Source: an uncultured Christensenella sp. (lineage in GTDB: Bacteria > Bacillota > Clostridia > Christensenellales > UBA1242). From it: a stretch of DNA of 37,693 nucleotides. Both the position numbers and the translations under genes were made by a program. Shown here in pieces: positions 8,946-16,534 of this stretch. The notes beneath the pieces were generated by a model. It did no database searches and had not been told where the DNA came from. It saw nothing but the letters and a program-made list of their open reading frames with translations. The stretch lies in the NCBI GenBank assembly GCA_905207515.1, contig CAJLLK010000005.1:1-37693 (forward strand), in the 5' to 3' direction. The first letter of the stretch is position 1, and each line of letters begins with the position of its first letter.

Positions 8946-9890
8946 TTAAAATGCATTTGAAATCGTAAATGTCGTGTCTTGTGTGAGAGTTATGGTTTTT
9001 GACAAACCGCCACCTAAAACTTCAATACCGTCGCTACCGCTGCTAGAACCTGTGTCTAAAACATAAAAACTTTGTGGTTCTCCTTCTTCATCCGTCCATG
9101 ATACCAAAATTCGAGCAGGAGCAGGCGCACGTGTTATATTGTCATTATAAAATGTGATACTTATGATATTTTCGTGTGTAAAAGTTTCTGTTGTGCTATA
9201 TTCGCTTCCGTCATAGCCATATCCGCCATGTGTCACACCAGTGTTTGTTGTGTAGTGCCAAGTACCGTCAGAAACTCCACCTGCTCCGTCATATTCAACA
9301 ATGACAGTTGCGGTGTATGTTTCAGCATTTTCCATTGAAATAGGGATGCTAAATCCTGTGATTGAAGCGGATTTGTCTTTTTCTGTCACGCTGAAAGTCA
9401 CAACATATTCCACACTTGAAGGTGTGCCTGAGTTTGCTGGAATAACAACACTTTCTGCACTTTCTCCATCGGCCGTGACAGAAACAGTGGCATTTGTTTT
9501 AGTTCCAGTGATTTCTCCGACTTCCACCAAAAGTGCTTTTTCAGTGTGATTGTTGGTGATTGTGAAAGTGATTGTCACATCGTCACCATTGTCGTTGAAG
9601 TGCAGGTCAAGACCAGACCAAGTTTGCATTGCAGTATGTCCATTGTCGGTTGTGTTGATTGTGATTGCTTGAAGTTTGCTAGCTGAGTCAGTGAGTGTTC
9701 CGCCAGAGACCTGCCCAGCAGAGATTGTGGCAAGAATGTTGTTGGCTTCGAAAGAGATGTTGCCACCAAGATTGAAGTTTGCGTTTAGGATTGCCCACGC
9801 GCCGTAGCCCACAAGACATGAAAGCAGAACAAACAAGAAAGCATAGCCCACGATTGAAGAAATGAATTTTTTCTTCGTCATTTGTTTCAT
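8946..9890 (-). CDS. Exported protein with TasA/camelysin-like N-terminus
   Basis: The function is not recognised. The 314-residue protein starts with a lysine-rich tip and one long hydrophobic segment (about 10-34), followed by ILNANFNLGGNISFEANNI. That layout recalls the N-termini of SipW-processed TasA/camelysin proteins, which form matrix fibres, but I see no decisive domain. The rest is rich in Thr, Ser, Asn and Gly in beta-strand patterns, with almost no cysteine, as expected for a surface or secreted protein. AAAGGAG lies 8 nt upstream of ATG 9890. It stands alone on the minus strand between tilS and ftsA. Its promoter holds a G/C homopolymer and its 5' untranslated region an inverted repeat, so expression is probably variable and regulated. 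No signal peptidase gene is nearby. Confidence 0.6.
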   Translation of the reverse strand: MKQMTKKKFISSIVGYAFLFVLLSCLVGYGAWAILNANFNLGGNISFEANNILATISAGQVSGGTLTDSASKLQAITINTTDNGHTAMQTWSGLDLHFNDNGDDVTITFTITNNHTEKALLVEVGEITGTKTNATVSVTADGESAESVVIPANSGTPSSVEYVVTFSVTEKDKSASITGFSIPISMENAETYTATVIVEYDGAGGVSDGTWHYTTNTGVTHGGYGYDGSEYSTTETFTHENIISITFYNDNITRAPAPARILVSWTDEEGEPQSFYVLDTGSSSGSDGIEVLGGGLSKTITLTQDTTFTISNAF

Positions 9891-9920
9891 AATTTTTTAC
9901 TCCTTTTTTCTAAAATTTTT

Positions 9921-9940
9921 TGTAATCAAACCTGATTACA
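9921..9940 (-). promoter_or_regulatory. Perfect 8-bp inverted repeat, candidate operator
   Basis: TGTAATCA (9921-9928) and TGATTACA (9933-9940) are exact reverse complements around AACC. The repeat begins at the predicted transcription start of the minus-strand exported-protein gene and covers roughly +1 to +20. A repressor binding here would block transcription. There is no T run, so it is not a terminator. Confidence 0.5.
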
Positions 9941-9945
9941 ACCCC

Positions 9946-9973
9946 AGTATAATGCGGGGGGGGGATTTGTCAA
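9946..9973 (-). promoter_or_regulatory. Promoter with poly-C/poly-G spacer, candidate phase-variable switch
   Basis: On the minus strand, TTGACA (9973-9968) and TATACT (9951-9946) are separated by 16 bp. Nine of those spacer bases are a C run (G run on the plus strand, 9956-9964). Gain or loss of one base by slippage would change the spacer to 17 or 15 bp and so change promoter strength. Confidence 0.65.
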
Positions 9974-10158
9974 GCAAATTTCAAAAGTTTTTGAAAAATT
10001 TTTTATTTTTTTGTTTAGACTGACTTTTGGCTCAAAAATTGACCGCTGGATGTTTCAACACACTCACTCGTGGTTTAACAAAACATGAAATTTCGATTTC
10101 TTACAAAATGCATAAATATAAAAAAAAGTAAATTTTTATGAATTGTTTATTTTTTTAA
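9974..10158. other. Intergenic stretch before ftsA
   Basis: About 185 bp of AT-rich DNA separate the divergent promoters of the exported-protein gene and ftsA. I see no open reading frame, convincing hairpin or repeat in it. Confidence 0.5.
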
Positions 10159-10187
10159 TTGACTTTTTGTCTAAAAATGTTTAAACT
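10159..10187 (+). promoter_or_regulatory. Promoter of ftsA
   Basis: TTGACT (10159-10164) and TAAACT (10182-10187) are spaced 17 bp apart. A 13-bp sequence, AAAAATGTTTAAA (10173-10185), also occurs in the ftsZ promoter. Confidence 0.6.
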
Positions 10188-10213
10188 ATCTATAAATCAT
10201 GAGGAGATTTGCT

Positions 10214-11329
10214 GTGAAAGATGTTACTGTTGTTGAAATAGGGTCTTCCAAACTTTCATGTGTTGTGGCACAAAAGGGCGTCAACGGCATTTTCAACATC
10301 AAAGCTCAGGCGCAGGTGGAATATGCAGGTTTTTTTGAAGGCGATTTCATCGAAAAATCTTTACTTGAAGACGCTGTCAAAGCTTTGTTCTCGCAAATCT
10401 TGGAGCTTTACAAAAAGAAAATCGAAAAAATTTATGTTGGAGTTCCTGCAGAGTTTTCCAAGGTCACTTCGGCAAAAGAACAACTCAGTTTTCGCTTCAA
10501 AAGGGCGGTAAGAAAAAGCGACATTGACCTTCTTTGCGCAAATGCGTCTGAAAAAATTTCAGTTGAAGGCATGGACATATTATCAGTCGACCCAATTCTT
10601 TTCACTTTGGACGACAACCGCACAACAAACGACCTAATAAAGCTTAAAGCGTCAAAAATTTCTGCTGAGCTTTCGGTTATTTTGGCTCAAACGTCGTTTA
10701 TTCAAACTTTCAACAAAATCTGGTCTGACATAGGTATTGAACAAGTGGAATATTTGAGCGAGCCACTTTGCGAGTCGATGTTTATTTTGGAAAAAGAAGA
10801 GCGAGAGCGAACTTGCATTGTCATCGACGTCGGCGCACGGTCAACAAGTGTGGCGTTTGTCAAAGGTGATGGATTGACAAATTTGACATCCTTTTCAATG
10901 GGTGGGTCTTACATAACAAGTGATTTGAGTGAAGCGTGCGGAATTTCTTACAACGACGCGCGGAACTTGAAAAAACAAATTGTGCTTTCTCTCAAGGGCA
11001 GCGACCAAGATTTTTACGAACTTGTCACGCTTGGTGGCAGAGTGATAAAAATTCCGTTAAATTATGCCAACGAAGCGGTATGTTACAGATTGGAGCTTAT
11101 TGCAAAAACTGTCAACGAATGCATTCGTTTGTTTGCAAAAGAATATGTGCCTTATTATCCAATCTATCTCTGCGGAGCGGGTGTGAGCAAAATCAAAGGC
11201 GGAAAAGATTTCTTTGCAAAATGCATTGGCAGAAACATCTCTTATGGCGTTCCGCCAATTCCAGCAATGGACAAACCTGAAAGGGCGGCGATGTTAGGGC
11301 TGGTAAATAAGGCTCTTGAAGAAAATTAA
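10214..11329 (+). CDS. ftsA: Cell division protein FtsA, short form
   Basis: FtsA is an actin-like ATPase that tethers FtsZ to the membrane and recruits later division proteins. The 371-residue protein has the phosphate-1 strand VVEIGSSKLSCVV at its start, the phosphate-2 motif VIDVGARSTSVAF, and the adenosine motif YLCGAGVSKIKG. The N-terminal motifs are less canonical than usual (EIGSSK instead of DIGTSK). GTG 10214 is chosen because AGGAG (10202-10206) lies 7 nt before it; the upstream in-frame ATG 10199 abuts that site. The protein ends at the ERAAMLGLVNKALEEN block, where most FtsA proteins continue into a linker and an amphipathic membrane-targeting helix. ftsZ follows directly, which supports the call. 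Confidence 0.83.
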   Translation: MKDVTVVEIGSSKLSCVVAQKGVNGIFNIKAQAQVEYAGFFEGDFIEKSLLEDAVKALFSQILELYKKKIEKIYVGVPAEFSKVTSAKEQLSFRFKRAVRKSDIDLLCANASEKISVEGMDILSVDPILFTLDDNRTTNDLIKLKASKISAELSVILAQTSFIQTFNKIWSDIGIEQVEYLSEPLCESMFILEKEERERTCIVIDVGARSTSVAFVKGDGLTNLTSFSMGGSYITSDLSEACGISYNDARNLKKQIVLSLKGSDQDFYELVTLGGRVIKIPLNYANEAVCYRLELIAKTVNECIRLFAKEYVPYYPIYLCGAGVSKIKGGKDFFAKCIGRNISYGVPPIPAMDKPERAAMLGLVNKALEEN

Positions 11330-11362
11330 TCCACAAAAAGTCATAAAATTGCATAAAAATTC

Positions 11363-11391
11363 TTGCAAAAATGTTTAAATTAAGTTAAACT
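11363..11391 (+). promoter_or_regulatory. Promoter of ftsZ
   Basis: TTGCAA (11363-11368) and TAAACT (11386-11391) are spaced 17 bp apart. It lies in the 84-bp gap after ftsA and allows ftsZ to be expressed independently. Confidence 0.55.
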
Positions 11392-11413
11392 AAAAGTAAA
11401 TAAGGAGATTTCT

Positions 11414-12595
11414 ATGGAAAACACAAATACAAACGCATTCAATCCAACATCTGTCGTTAAAATCAAAGTTTTGGGTGTTGGCGGTGGCGGAAACAACGCT
11501 GTCAACAGAATGATTGAAGCAAATGTCACTTCAGCAGAATTTGTTGCCATCAACACCGACAAACAGGCTCTTTTGATTTCGAAAGCTGACAAAAGACTTC
11601 AAATTGGCGAAAGATTGACAGGCGGTCGTGGCGCAGGCGCTATTCCAGAAATTGGAAGAAAGGCTGCCGAAGAAAGCAAGGCGTCTATTACTGAAATTTT
11701 GAAAGACACTGATCTTGTTTTCATCACTGCTGGAATGGGTGGCGGAACTGGCACAGGAGCAGCTCCTGTCATAGCACAAATTGCCAAAGAAAAAGGCATT
11801 TTGACGGTTGGAATTGTCACAAAACCTTTCCAATTTGAAAATCCAAAGCGTATGGAAAACGCCGAAAAGGGCATTGCAGAACTTAGAAAATATGTCGACA
11901 CAATCGTTATCATTCCAAATGAAAGATTGCTCACCATTTTGCCGGAAAAGACCACTTTGGTGGAAGCTTTCAGATATGCTGACGACGTTTTGAGACAAGG
12001 CATTCAAGGCATTTCTGACCTTATTGTTTTCCCTGGAATGATCAACCTTGACTTTGCGGATATTGAAACAATCATGAAAAATCGTGGGCTTGCACACATG
12101 GGCATTGGTCATGGCAAAGGTGAAAACAAAACCTTGGAGGCAGTTCGTCAGGCGGTGGCTTCTCCACTTATTGAAACCACAATTGAAGGTGCAACTGGTG
12201 TTGTTTTAAACATCAAGGGTGGAAGCGATATCACTTTGAGAGAAGTTACTGAAGCTGCAAACATGGTCAAAGAAGTCATCGACCCAAGCTGCAACCTTAT
12301 CTTCGGAAGCAGCATTGACCCAGAAATGAGAGATGAAGTCGAAATCACAATCATTGCAACTGGCTTTAAAACTCCGGGCGAAGAGGAAGAAGTCAAAGAA
12401 GAGCCTGAAGTCAAAAAAGAGGAACCTAAGAAAGACGAATTTGAAGGTTTCAATCCTTTTGGATATAATCCTCAGGCACAAGCTCAAAAAGATGTCAGAG
12501 TTGAGCCTAACATGAACACATCTCGTGTGGATGTCAATCCAAGTTCTTCAATCCCACCATGGATTGAAAAAATCAGAAACAAAAACAGAAAATAA
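11414..12595 (+). CDS. ftsZ: Cell division protein FtsZ
   Basis: FtsZ is the tubulin-like GTPase that forms the division ring. The 393-residue protein has the N-terminal GVGGGGNNAVNRM motif, the tubulin signature GGGTGTG (109-115), the NLDFADI T7-loop region and an acidic, Lys/Glu-rich linker (about 325-355). It ends in IPPWIEKIRNKNRK, matching the conserved tail that binds FtsA or SepF. TAAGGAG is correctly placed before ATG 11414. The length is normal. Confidence 0.98.
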   Translation: MENTNTNAFNPTSVVKIKVLGVGGGGNNAVNRMIEANVTSAEFVAINTDKQALLISKADKRLQIGERLTGGRGAGAIPEIGRKAAEESKASITEILKDTDLVFITAGMGGGTGTGAAPVIAQIAKEKGILTVGIVTKPFQFENPKRMENAEKGIAELRKYVDTIVIIPNERLLTILPEKTTLVEAFRYADDVLRQGIQGISDLIVFPGMINLDFADIETIMKNRGLAHMGIGHGKGENKTLEAVRQAVASPLIETTIEGATGVVLNIKGGSDITLREVTEAANMVKEVIDPSCNLIFGSSIDPEMRDEVEITIIATGFKTPGEEEEVKEEPEVKKEEPKKDEFEGFNPFGYNPQAQAQKDVRVEPNMNTSRVDVNPSSSIPPWIEKIRNKNRK

Positions 12596-12601
12596 ACTAA
12601 T

Positions 12602-12636
12602 AAAAAATCACGGTTTTCCGTAATTTTTTGTTTTTC
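12602..12636. terminator. Terminator between ftsZ and the convergent unknown operon
   Basis: A hairpin of AAAAATCACGG and CCGTAATTTTT with a TTTT loop and one C/A mismatch is followed by a T-rich tail. It lies between the ends of two convergent transcription units. Confidence 0.65.
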
Positions 12637-12638
12637 GA

Positions 12639-13019
12639 TTATTTTGTTCTTTCTTCGCGTTTTGAAGAATATTTTGTTTTCAACACGTTTGTCAAATGTT
12701 CTTTTGTTTTTGCACATTCTTCATTTGCATTTTCAAGTTTTCTGACTTGTTTCAAATATTCAACTTTTTGCTTGTTGATGTCTGCAAGATAAGCTGCGTT
12801 AAATTTTTCGAATGCCTTCTTGTCTTTGACAACAATTCTTCCAAGTTTGTCAGTTTCAACAAAACCTTCTCCCTTGCAATAATCCAAAACTTTTGGAGCC
12901 TTTTTGTCAAGTTTTTCAATAAGTGTTTCCAAATAATTTATTTCGCTTCTGTTTTCCTCAACTTCTTCGTCCAAAAACGACAAACGTTCTTTCAAAATGT
13001 CTTTATTTTCTCTCATCAT
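12639..13019 (-). CDS. Unknown coiled-coil protein (third gene of minus-strand operon)
   Basis: I do not recognise this 126-residue protein. It is highly charged with heptad-like patterns at about 8-40 (LKERLSFLDEEVEENRSEIN) and 80-115 that suggest a coiled coil, separated by a short segment with GFVETDKLGRIVVKDKKAF. It has no signal peptide or membrane segment. Two ATGs are adjacent (13019 and 13016); an AGGGGG site lies upstream. It begins 4 nt after the preceding gene, so it is translated from the same message. It could be a structural or phage-derived protein; neither is shown. Confidence 0.55.
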   Translation of the reverse strand: MMRENKDILKERLSFLDEEVEENRSEINYLETLIEKLDKKAPKVLDYCKGEGFVETDKLGRIVVKDKKAFEKFNAAYLADINKQKVEYLKQVRKLENANEECAKTKEHLTNVLKTKYSSKREERTK

Positions 13020-13023
13020 AATT

Positions 13024-13638
13024 TTATAACCCCCTTTTTAATTCATAATCAAGTTTTTCTGTTATAGCTTTGGTCATTTGTTCCGCAGTGACTGGTTTGC
13101 ATTTGACAAGATCTTGCTCAAAATTTGACCATTTTTTCTTTCTGAGAATTTCTCGCGGATTTTCCAAATCGAAGCCCATTTTTAAAGCATTGTAATAGAC
13201 CACATATCCCATAGGAATTTCCAGCCCCATTTTTGCAATATCAGCTTTAAAATCTTTTTTTTCAGCGGATTGTTTTTCCAAGTTTAACAAAATTTTTTCT
13301 TTTTTGCTGAAATCAACATCGTCATATTGCACTTTCTTTTCTTTTGTTTTTATATGAAGAAGTGCCAATGTGTCCAAATCATCTTGAATGTCGTTGACAA
13401 GCTGTTGCCAGTATTTTTCTGGGAGTTTAAAAACTCCGAGGTTGTTTGCAATTTGTGCAACAACATCAACATAAACCCCAAAAGCTGTTTCTTGTGGCGT
13501 AAAATTTATCAACTTAAAATTTCCGCCACTGACTTTCAATGGACCAATTCCGTCATAGCCACCGCATTTTCTGAAGCGGCTTTCCAAGATTTCGACTGGC
13601 AAATAGTCGTTTTTTTCTGTAAAATTGTTTTTCTCCAT
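13024..13638 (-). CDS. Unknown protein (second gene of minus-strand operon)
   Basis: This 204-residue soluble protein has no family I recognise. The N-terminal half contains YDGIGPLKVSGGNFKLINF and ETAFGVYVDVVAQIANNLGVF, which look like a small mixed fold. The C-terminal half is lysine-rich and helical, with no membrane segment. GGAGG lies directly upstream of ATG 13638. It sits 8 nt after the first gene of the operon and 4 nt before the third. The tight spacing suggests the three products act together. Confidence 0.6.
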   Translation of the reverse strand: MEKNNFTEKNDYLPVEILESRFRKCGGYDGIGPLKVSGGNFKLINFTPQETAFGVYVDVVAQIANNLGVFKLPEKYWQQLVNDIQDDLDTLALLHIKTKEKKVQYDDVDFSKKEKILLNLEKQSAEKKDFKADIAKMGLEIPMGYVVYYNALKMGFDLENPREILRKKKWSNFEQDLVKCKPVTAEQMTKAITEKLDYELKRGL

Positions 13639-13646
13639 ATTTCCTC

Positions 13647-13979
13647 CTAAAGATTTCTGTCGTGATGATAGATAAAATTGTCATAACTGTGGCTTTTCAC
13701 AATGTCGATGCTTGTTTCAAGTTCCAGTTTTTTGTCTGACAGATAATTTAGATGACTTTTTGTGATTTTGATGGCTTGCTTCAAGTTTTTAAATTCTTTC
13801 ACCATTTCGGATGGCACTTTTTGCACTTCTTCTTTCTGCAAAATTTCAAAAGATTGTTTGTGCAAGGCTTTCATCTTTTTGTTGTAGCGAAACAAATTTT
13901 GGCATTCAAGAAAAATCAAGTCGTCGGCTTCATCCAAAAGTTTGGTGTAATAACTTAAAATTTTCGCTTCATCTTTCAT
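13647..13979 (-). CDS. Unknown helical protein (first gene of minus-strand operon), probably leaderless
   Basis: This 110-residue protein is predicted to be mostly helical, rich in Lys, Glu and Leu, with a C-terminal SYDNFIYHHDRNL tail. I recognise no domain. The start codon has no Shine-Dalgarno site. The -10 box TATTAT ends 7 nt before ATG 13979, so transcription should start at or next to the A of ATG. It heads the three-gene unit inserted between ftsZ and spoIIGA on the opposite strand. Confidence 0.55.
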   Translation of the reverse strand: MKDEAKILSYYTKLLDEADDLIFLECQNLFRYNKKMKALHKQSFEILQKEEVQKVPSEMVKEFKNLKQAIKITKSHLNYLSDKKLELETSIDIVKSHSYDNFIYHHDRNL

Positions 13980-13986
13980 TGCTTAT

Positions 13987-14015
13987 ATAATAACAAATTT
14001 TGCGTTTTTTGTCAA
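13987..14015 (-). promoter_or_regulatory. Strong sigma-A promoter of the unknown three-gene operon
   Basis: On the minus strand, TTGACA (14015-14010) and TATTAT (13992-13987) are separated by 17 bp. It is one of the best promoter matches in the window, so this operon is probably expressed in growing cells. Confidence 0.7.
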
Positions 14016-14115
14016 TAGGAAGATAAGACAAAATCAGTGCAAATTTTGGTCTTTTTCACATTTTTTTCTTAAATTGTTTTGAATAGAATTTAATAGAATG
14101 TGAAAAAGGGCGGAA

Positions 14116-14916
14116 ATGGAAATAATTGTTGAATATGTTTTGTTGGAAAATTTTTTCATAAACCTTATCACACTGAAAACAACTGCCTTGCTGACAAAAG
14201 AAAAGGGCAAACTTTTTCTTTTATCGGCTTTTTTGGGAGCTTGTTTGTCGGTCGCACTGCCGATTTTTTATCTTTCTTCACTTGGTTATTTTTTGGTGGA
14301 ACTTGGGCTTGTCACAATTTATGTTTGCCTTTCTTTCAAATTTAAAACAATAAAAAAATTTTTTCAACTTTATTTGACCTTTTTCGTTTCCACATTCTTA
14401 TATGGTGGAGCGTGCTATTTTTTTGAAGGCGCATTTGGAATAAACTCACTGCTTGTGGTGCTGGCGATTGTGGTTTTTGTTTATTTTATGGTCAAATTTT
14501 TGACAAAAAGAATTTTGCGAAAGAAAAGCGTGGAAAATTTTTGTTTTGATGTAGAAATTGACATAAAAGGCAAAAAGTCGCATTGGAAAGCATTTTTGGA
14601 CACAGGGAATTTGCTTTATGACCCGCTCACGTCCAGCCCGGTGATTTTGATAAACTACAAAGTTTTTTCGCAGCTTTTTGAAGATATAGATTTGGAAGAT
14701 GTCTTGCGAAAAAGTGACAAATTGAAAAGTTTGAAACTGGCACATTACATTTCGTTCAACACTTTAAACTGCGAAAATAAGTTGTTGGTTTTTCAGGCTG
14801 ATCAACTCAGCATTGACGGCAAGAAAACAATAGAAAAACCGATTTTAGGTTTGTCTCTAAAAAATTTTAACCAAGCTTTTGGAACAGATATCATTTTGCA
14901 CAACAATTGTGCGTAA
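14116..14916 (+). CDS. spoIIGA: Sporulation sigma-E processing peptidase SpoIIGA
   Basis: SpoIIGA is the membrane aspartic protease that cleaves the pro-sequence of sigma-E in the mother cell. The 266-residue protein has about five membrane helices in its first 130 residues. A cytoplasmic protease domain with AFLDTGNLLYDPLTSSPV follows; the catalytic Asp is about residue 162. It is shorter than the roughly 300 residues usual in Bacillus. It lies directly upstream of sigE, its substrate, as in other spore formers. The ribosome site before ATG 14116 is weak (AAAGGGCGG). Confidence 0.92.
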   Translation: MEIIVEYVLLENFFINLITLKTTALLTKEKGKLFLLSAFLGACLSVALPIFYLSSLGYFLVELGLVTIYVCLSFKFKTIKKFFQLYLTFFVSTFLYGGACYFFEGAFGINSLLVVLAIVVFVYFMVKFLTKRILRKKSVENFCFDVEIDIKGKKSHWKAFLDTGNLLYDPLTSSPVILINYKVFSQLFEDIDLEDVLRKSDKLKSLKLAHYISFNTLNCENKLLVFQADQLSIDGKKTIEKPILGLSLKNFNQAFGTDIILHNNCA

Positions 14917-14929
14917 AAAGGAGCAAAAA

Positions 14930-15658
14930 ATGAACATTTTTTTCAAAATTAAGCTGTTTTTCTATAAGCTTTTTCACAGGGAAGGCAAAAAATTGGCAGA
15001 CAACATCATGTGTTATGTCTGCGGAAACAAAGCCTTGCCGCAGCCGCTGGAGACGGAAGAAGAGTTGGTGCTTCTGGAAGAAATCAAAAACGGCAATCTT
15101 TCTGCGCGTGACAAGCTCATTGAACACAATTTGAGATTGGTGGTCTACATTGCCAAGAAGTTTGAAACATCTGGCATCGAACTTGAAGATTTGATTTCGA
15201 TTGGCGCCATTGGTTTGATTAAGGCAGTGAAGACTTATAGCGTCGACAAAAACATCAAGCTTGCCACATATGCCTCTCGATGCATTGAAAACGAAATTCT
15301 TATGCAACTTCGAAAGAACACGCGCATAAAAAACGAAATTTCGCTTGACGAACCACTTTCTGCCGATGGCGAAGGGAATGAGCTGCTTTTGGCAGACATA
15401 ATTTCGGTCGACGAAGAGTGCGTTTCAAAAAACATTGAAACGTCAGCCGAAAAACAAATTTTGATGAATGTGCTTTCCAAACTTGACAGCCGAGAACAGA
15501 TGATCATGTATCTGCGTTTTGGGCTTTGCGGAAACGAAGAAAAAACTCAAAAAGAAGTTGCTGACATGATGGGAATAAGCCAGAGTTATATTTCTCGCAT
15601 TGAGAAAAAAATTCTTTCAAAATTGCGAAAAAAATTGGAAAAAAGCGCAGAAATTTAA
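14930..15658 (+). CDS. sigE: RNA polymerase sporulation sigma factor SigE (pro-sigma-E)
   Basis: Sigma-E directs early mother-cell transcription during sporulation. The 242-residue protein matches the family throughout. It has an amphipathic pro-sequence (about 1-28), the NLRLVVYIAKKFE and DLISIGAIGLIKAV blocks of region 2, YASRCIENEILM, and the region 4 helix-turn-helix EKTQKEVADMMGISQSYISRIEKK. ATG 14930 has AAGGAG 6 nt upstream and yields the expected pro-peptide; the upstream in-frame codons lie inside spoIIGA. Cleavage by SpoIIGA is predicted around the CYVCG segment. Confidence 0.95.
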   Translation: MNIFFKIKLFFYKLFHREGKKLADNIMCYVCGNKALPQPLETEEELVLLEEIKNGNLSARDKLIEHNLRLVVYIAKKFETSGIELEDLISIGAIGLIKAVKTYSVDKNIKLATYASRCIENEILMQLRKNTRIKNEISLDEPLSADGEGNELLLADIISVDEECVSKNIETSAEKQILMNVLSKLDSREQMIMYLRFGLCGNEEKTQKEVADMMGISQSYISRIEKKILSKLRKKLEKSAEI

Positions 15659-15704
15659 CTTTTTTTGCAATTTTTCACTATTTTTGTCACATTTTTCTTC
15701 TTTT

Positions 15705-15735
15705 GCATAGTTTTTTGTTCGCTTGGGCAAGATAA
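15705..15735 (+). promoter_or_regulatory. Sigma-F/sigma-G-type promoter upstream of sigG
   Basis: GCATA (15705-15709) is followed after 15 bp by GGGCAAGATA, close to the sigma-F pattern. Read with an 18-bp spacer the -10 is CAAGATA, one mismatch from the sigma-G pattern CATnnTA. In Bacillus, sigG is transcribed by both factors. Confidence 0.55.
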
Positions 15736-15760
15736 CTCTATCAAAAAAATAGGGGGCAAT

Positions 15761-16534
15761 ATGTCAAACAGAGTTGTCATTTCGGGGGTCAACACTTCCA
15801 ATTTGCCTAAGCTAAAAAATCAAGAAATCATGGAGCTTTTAAAGAAAGTTAAAGAAGGAGATGAGTTTGCAAGAGACAAATTTGTGGTTGCAAATCTGCG
15901 TCTTGTTTTGTCAGTTGTTCAGCGTTTTTCTGGGCACTGCGACAAGGCTGACGACATGTTTCAAGTGGGCTGTGTCGGACTGATGAAAGCGATTGACAAC
16001 TTTGATGAAACCTTAAACGTCCGTTTTTCCACTTATGCCGTGCCGATGATTGTGGGCGAAATCAGAAGATTTTTGCGTGACAACAATTCTGTTCGCGTGA
16101 GCAGGTCAATCAGAGATGTGGCTTACAAAGTTTTGCAAGCCAAAGAGCAATATATCAAACAGAACAATGCCGAGCCGACATTGGAACAAATTGCGCAGAT
16201 TTTGGATTTGCCGCTCAAAGATGTCATTTTCGCGCTGGACGCCATAAGCGAAACCGTTTCGCTCAGCGAGCCGATTTACAACGACGGAAATGAGCAAATT
16301 AGAATTATGGACCAAATTTCTGACGACAAAAACTGTGATGAAGAAATCATGGAAAAACTTTCGCTCAATGACGCCATAAAAAATCTTTCAGAACGTGAAA
16401 AAGAGATTTTGTTGATGAGATATTATGTCGGAAAAACACAAATGGAAGTGAGTGAAGAGGTCGGGATTTCTCAGGCGCAAGTTTCTCGACTTGAAAAAAA
16501 CGCACTCAAAACAATCAAAAATTTTATAGAATGA
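15761..16534 (+). CDS. sigG: RNA polymerase sporulation sigma factor SigG
   Basis: Sigma-G directs late forespore transcription. The 257-residue protein starts with the characteristic NRVVISGVNTSNLPKLKN segment. It has region 2 (NLRLVLSVVQRF, DDMFQVGCVGLMKAIDNFD), the region 3 VRVSRSIRDVAYKV block and a region 4 helix-turn-helix (TQMEVSEEVGISQAQVSRLEK). ATG 15761 is chosen because AGGGGG lies 4 nt upstream and the N-terminus then matches the family; the longer in-frame extension is hydrophobic and lies over the promoter. The gap of 102 bp after sigE holds the forespore-type promoter. Confidence 0.95.
   Translation: MSNRVVISGVNTSNLPKLKNQEIMELLKKVKEGDEFARDKFVVANLRLVLSVVQRFSGHCDKADDMFQVGCVGLMKAIDNFDETLNVRFSTYAVPMIVGEIRRFLRDNNSVRVSRSIRDVAYKVLQAKEQYIKQNNAEPTLEQIAQILDLPLKDVIFALDAISETVSLSEPIYNDGNEQIRIMDQISDDKNCDEEIMEKLSLNDAIKNLSEREKEILLMRYYVGKTQMEVSEEVGISQAQVSRLEKNALKTIKNFIE

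Noticed and set aside
11531..12112. A 193-codon minus-strand frame inside ftsZ
   Set aside because: Fully contained in ftsZ, Cys/Phe/Ser-rich and without a start signal; a shadow frame.
14000..14020. Spo0A box (TTTTGTCAATA) before spoIIGA
   Set aside because: It matches TGTCGAA poorly and is fully explained as the -35 box of the divergent operon.
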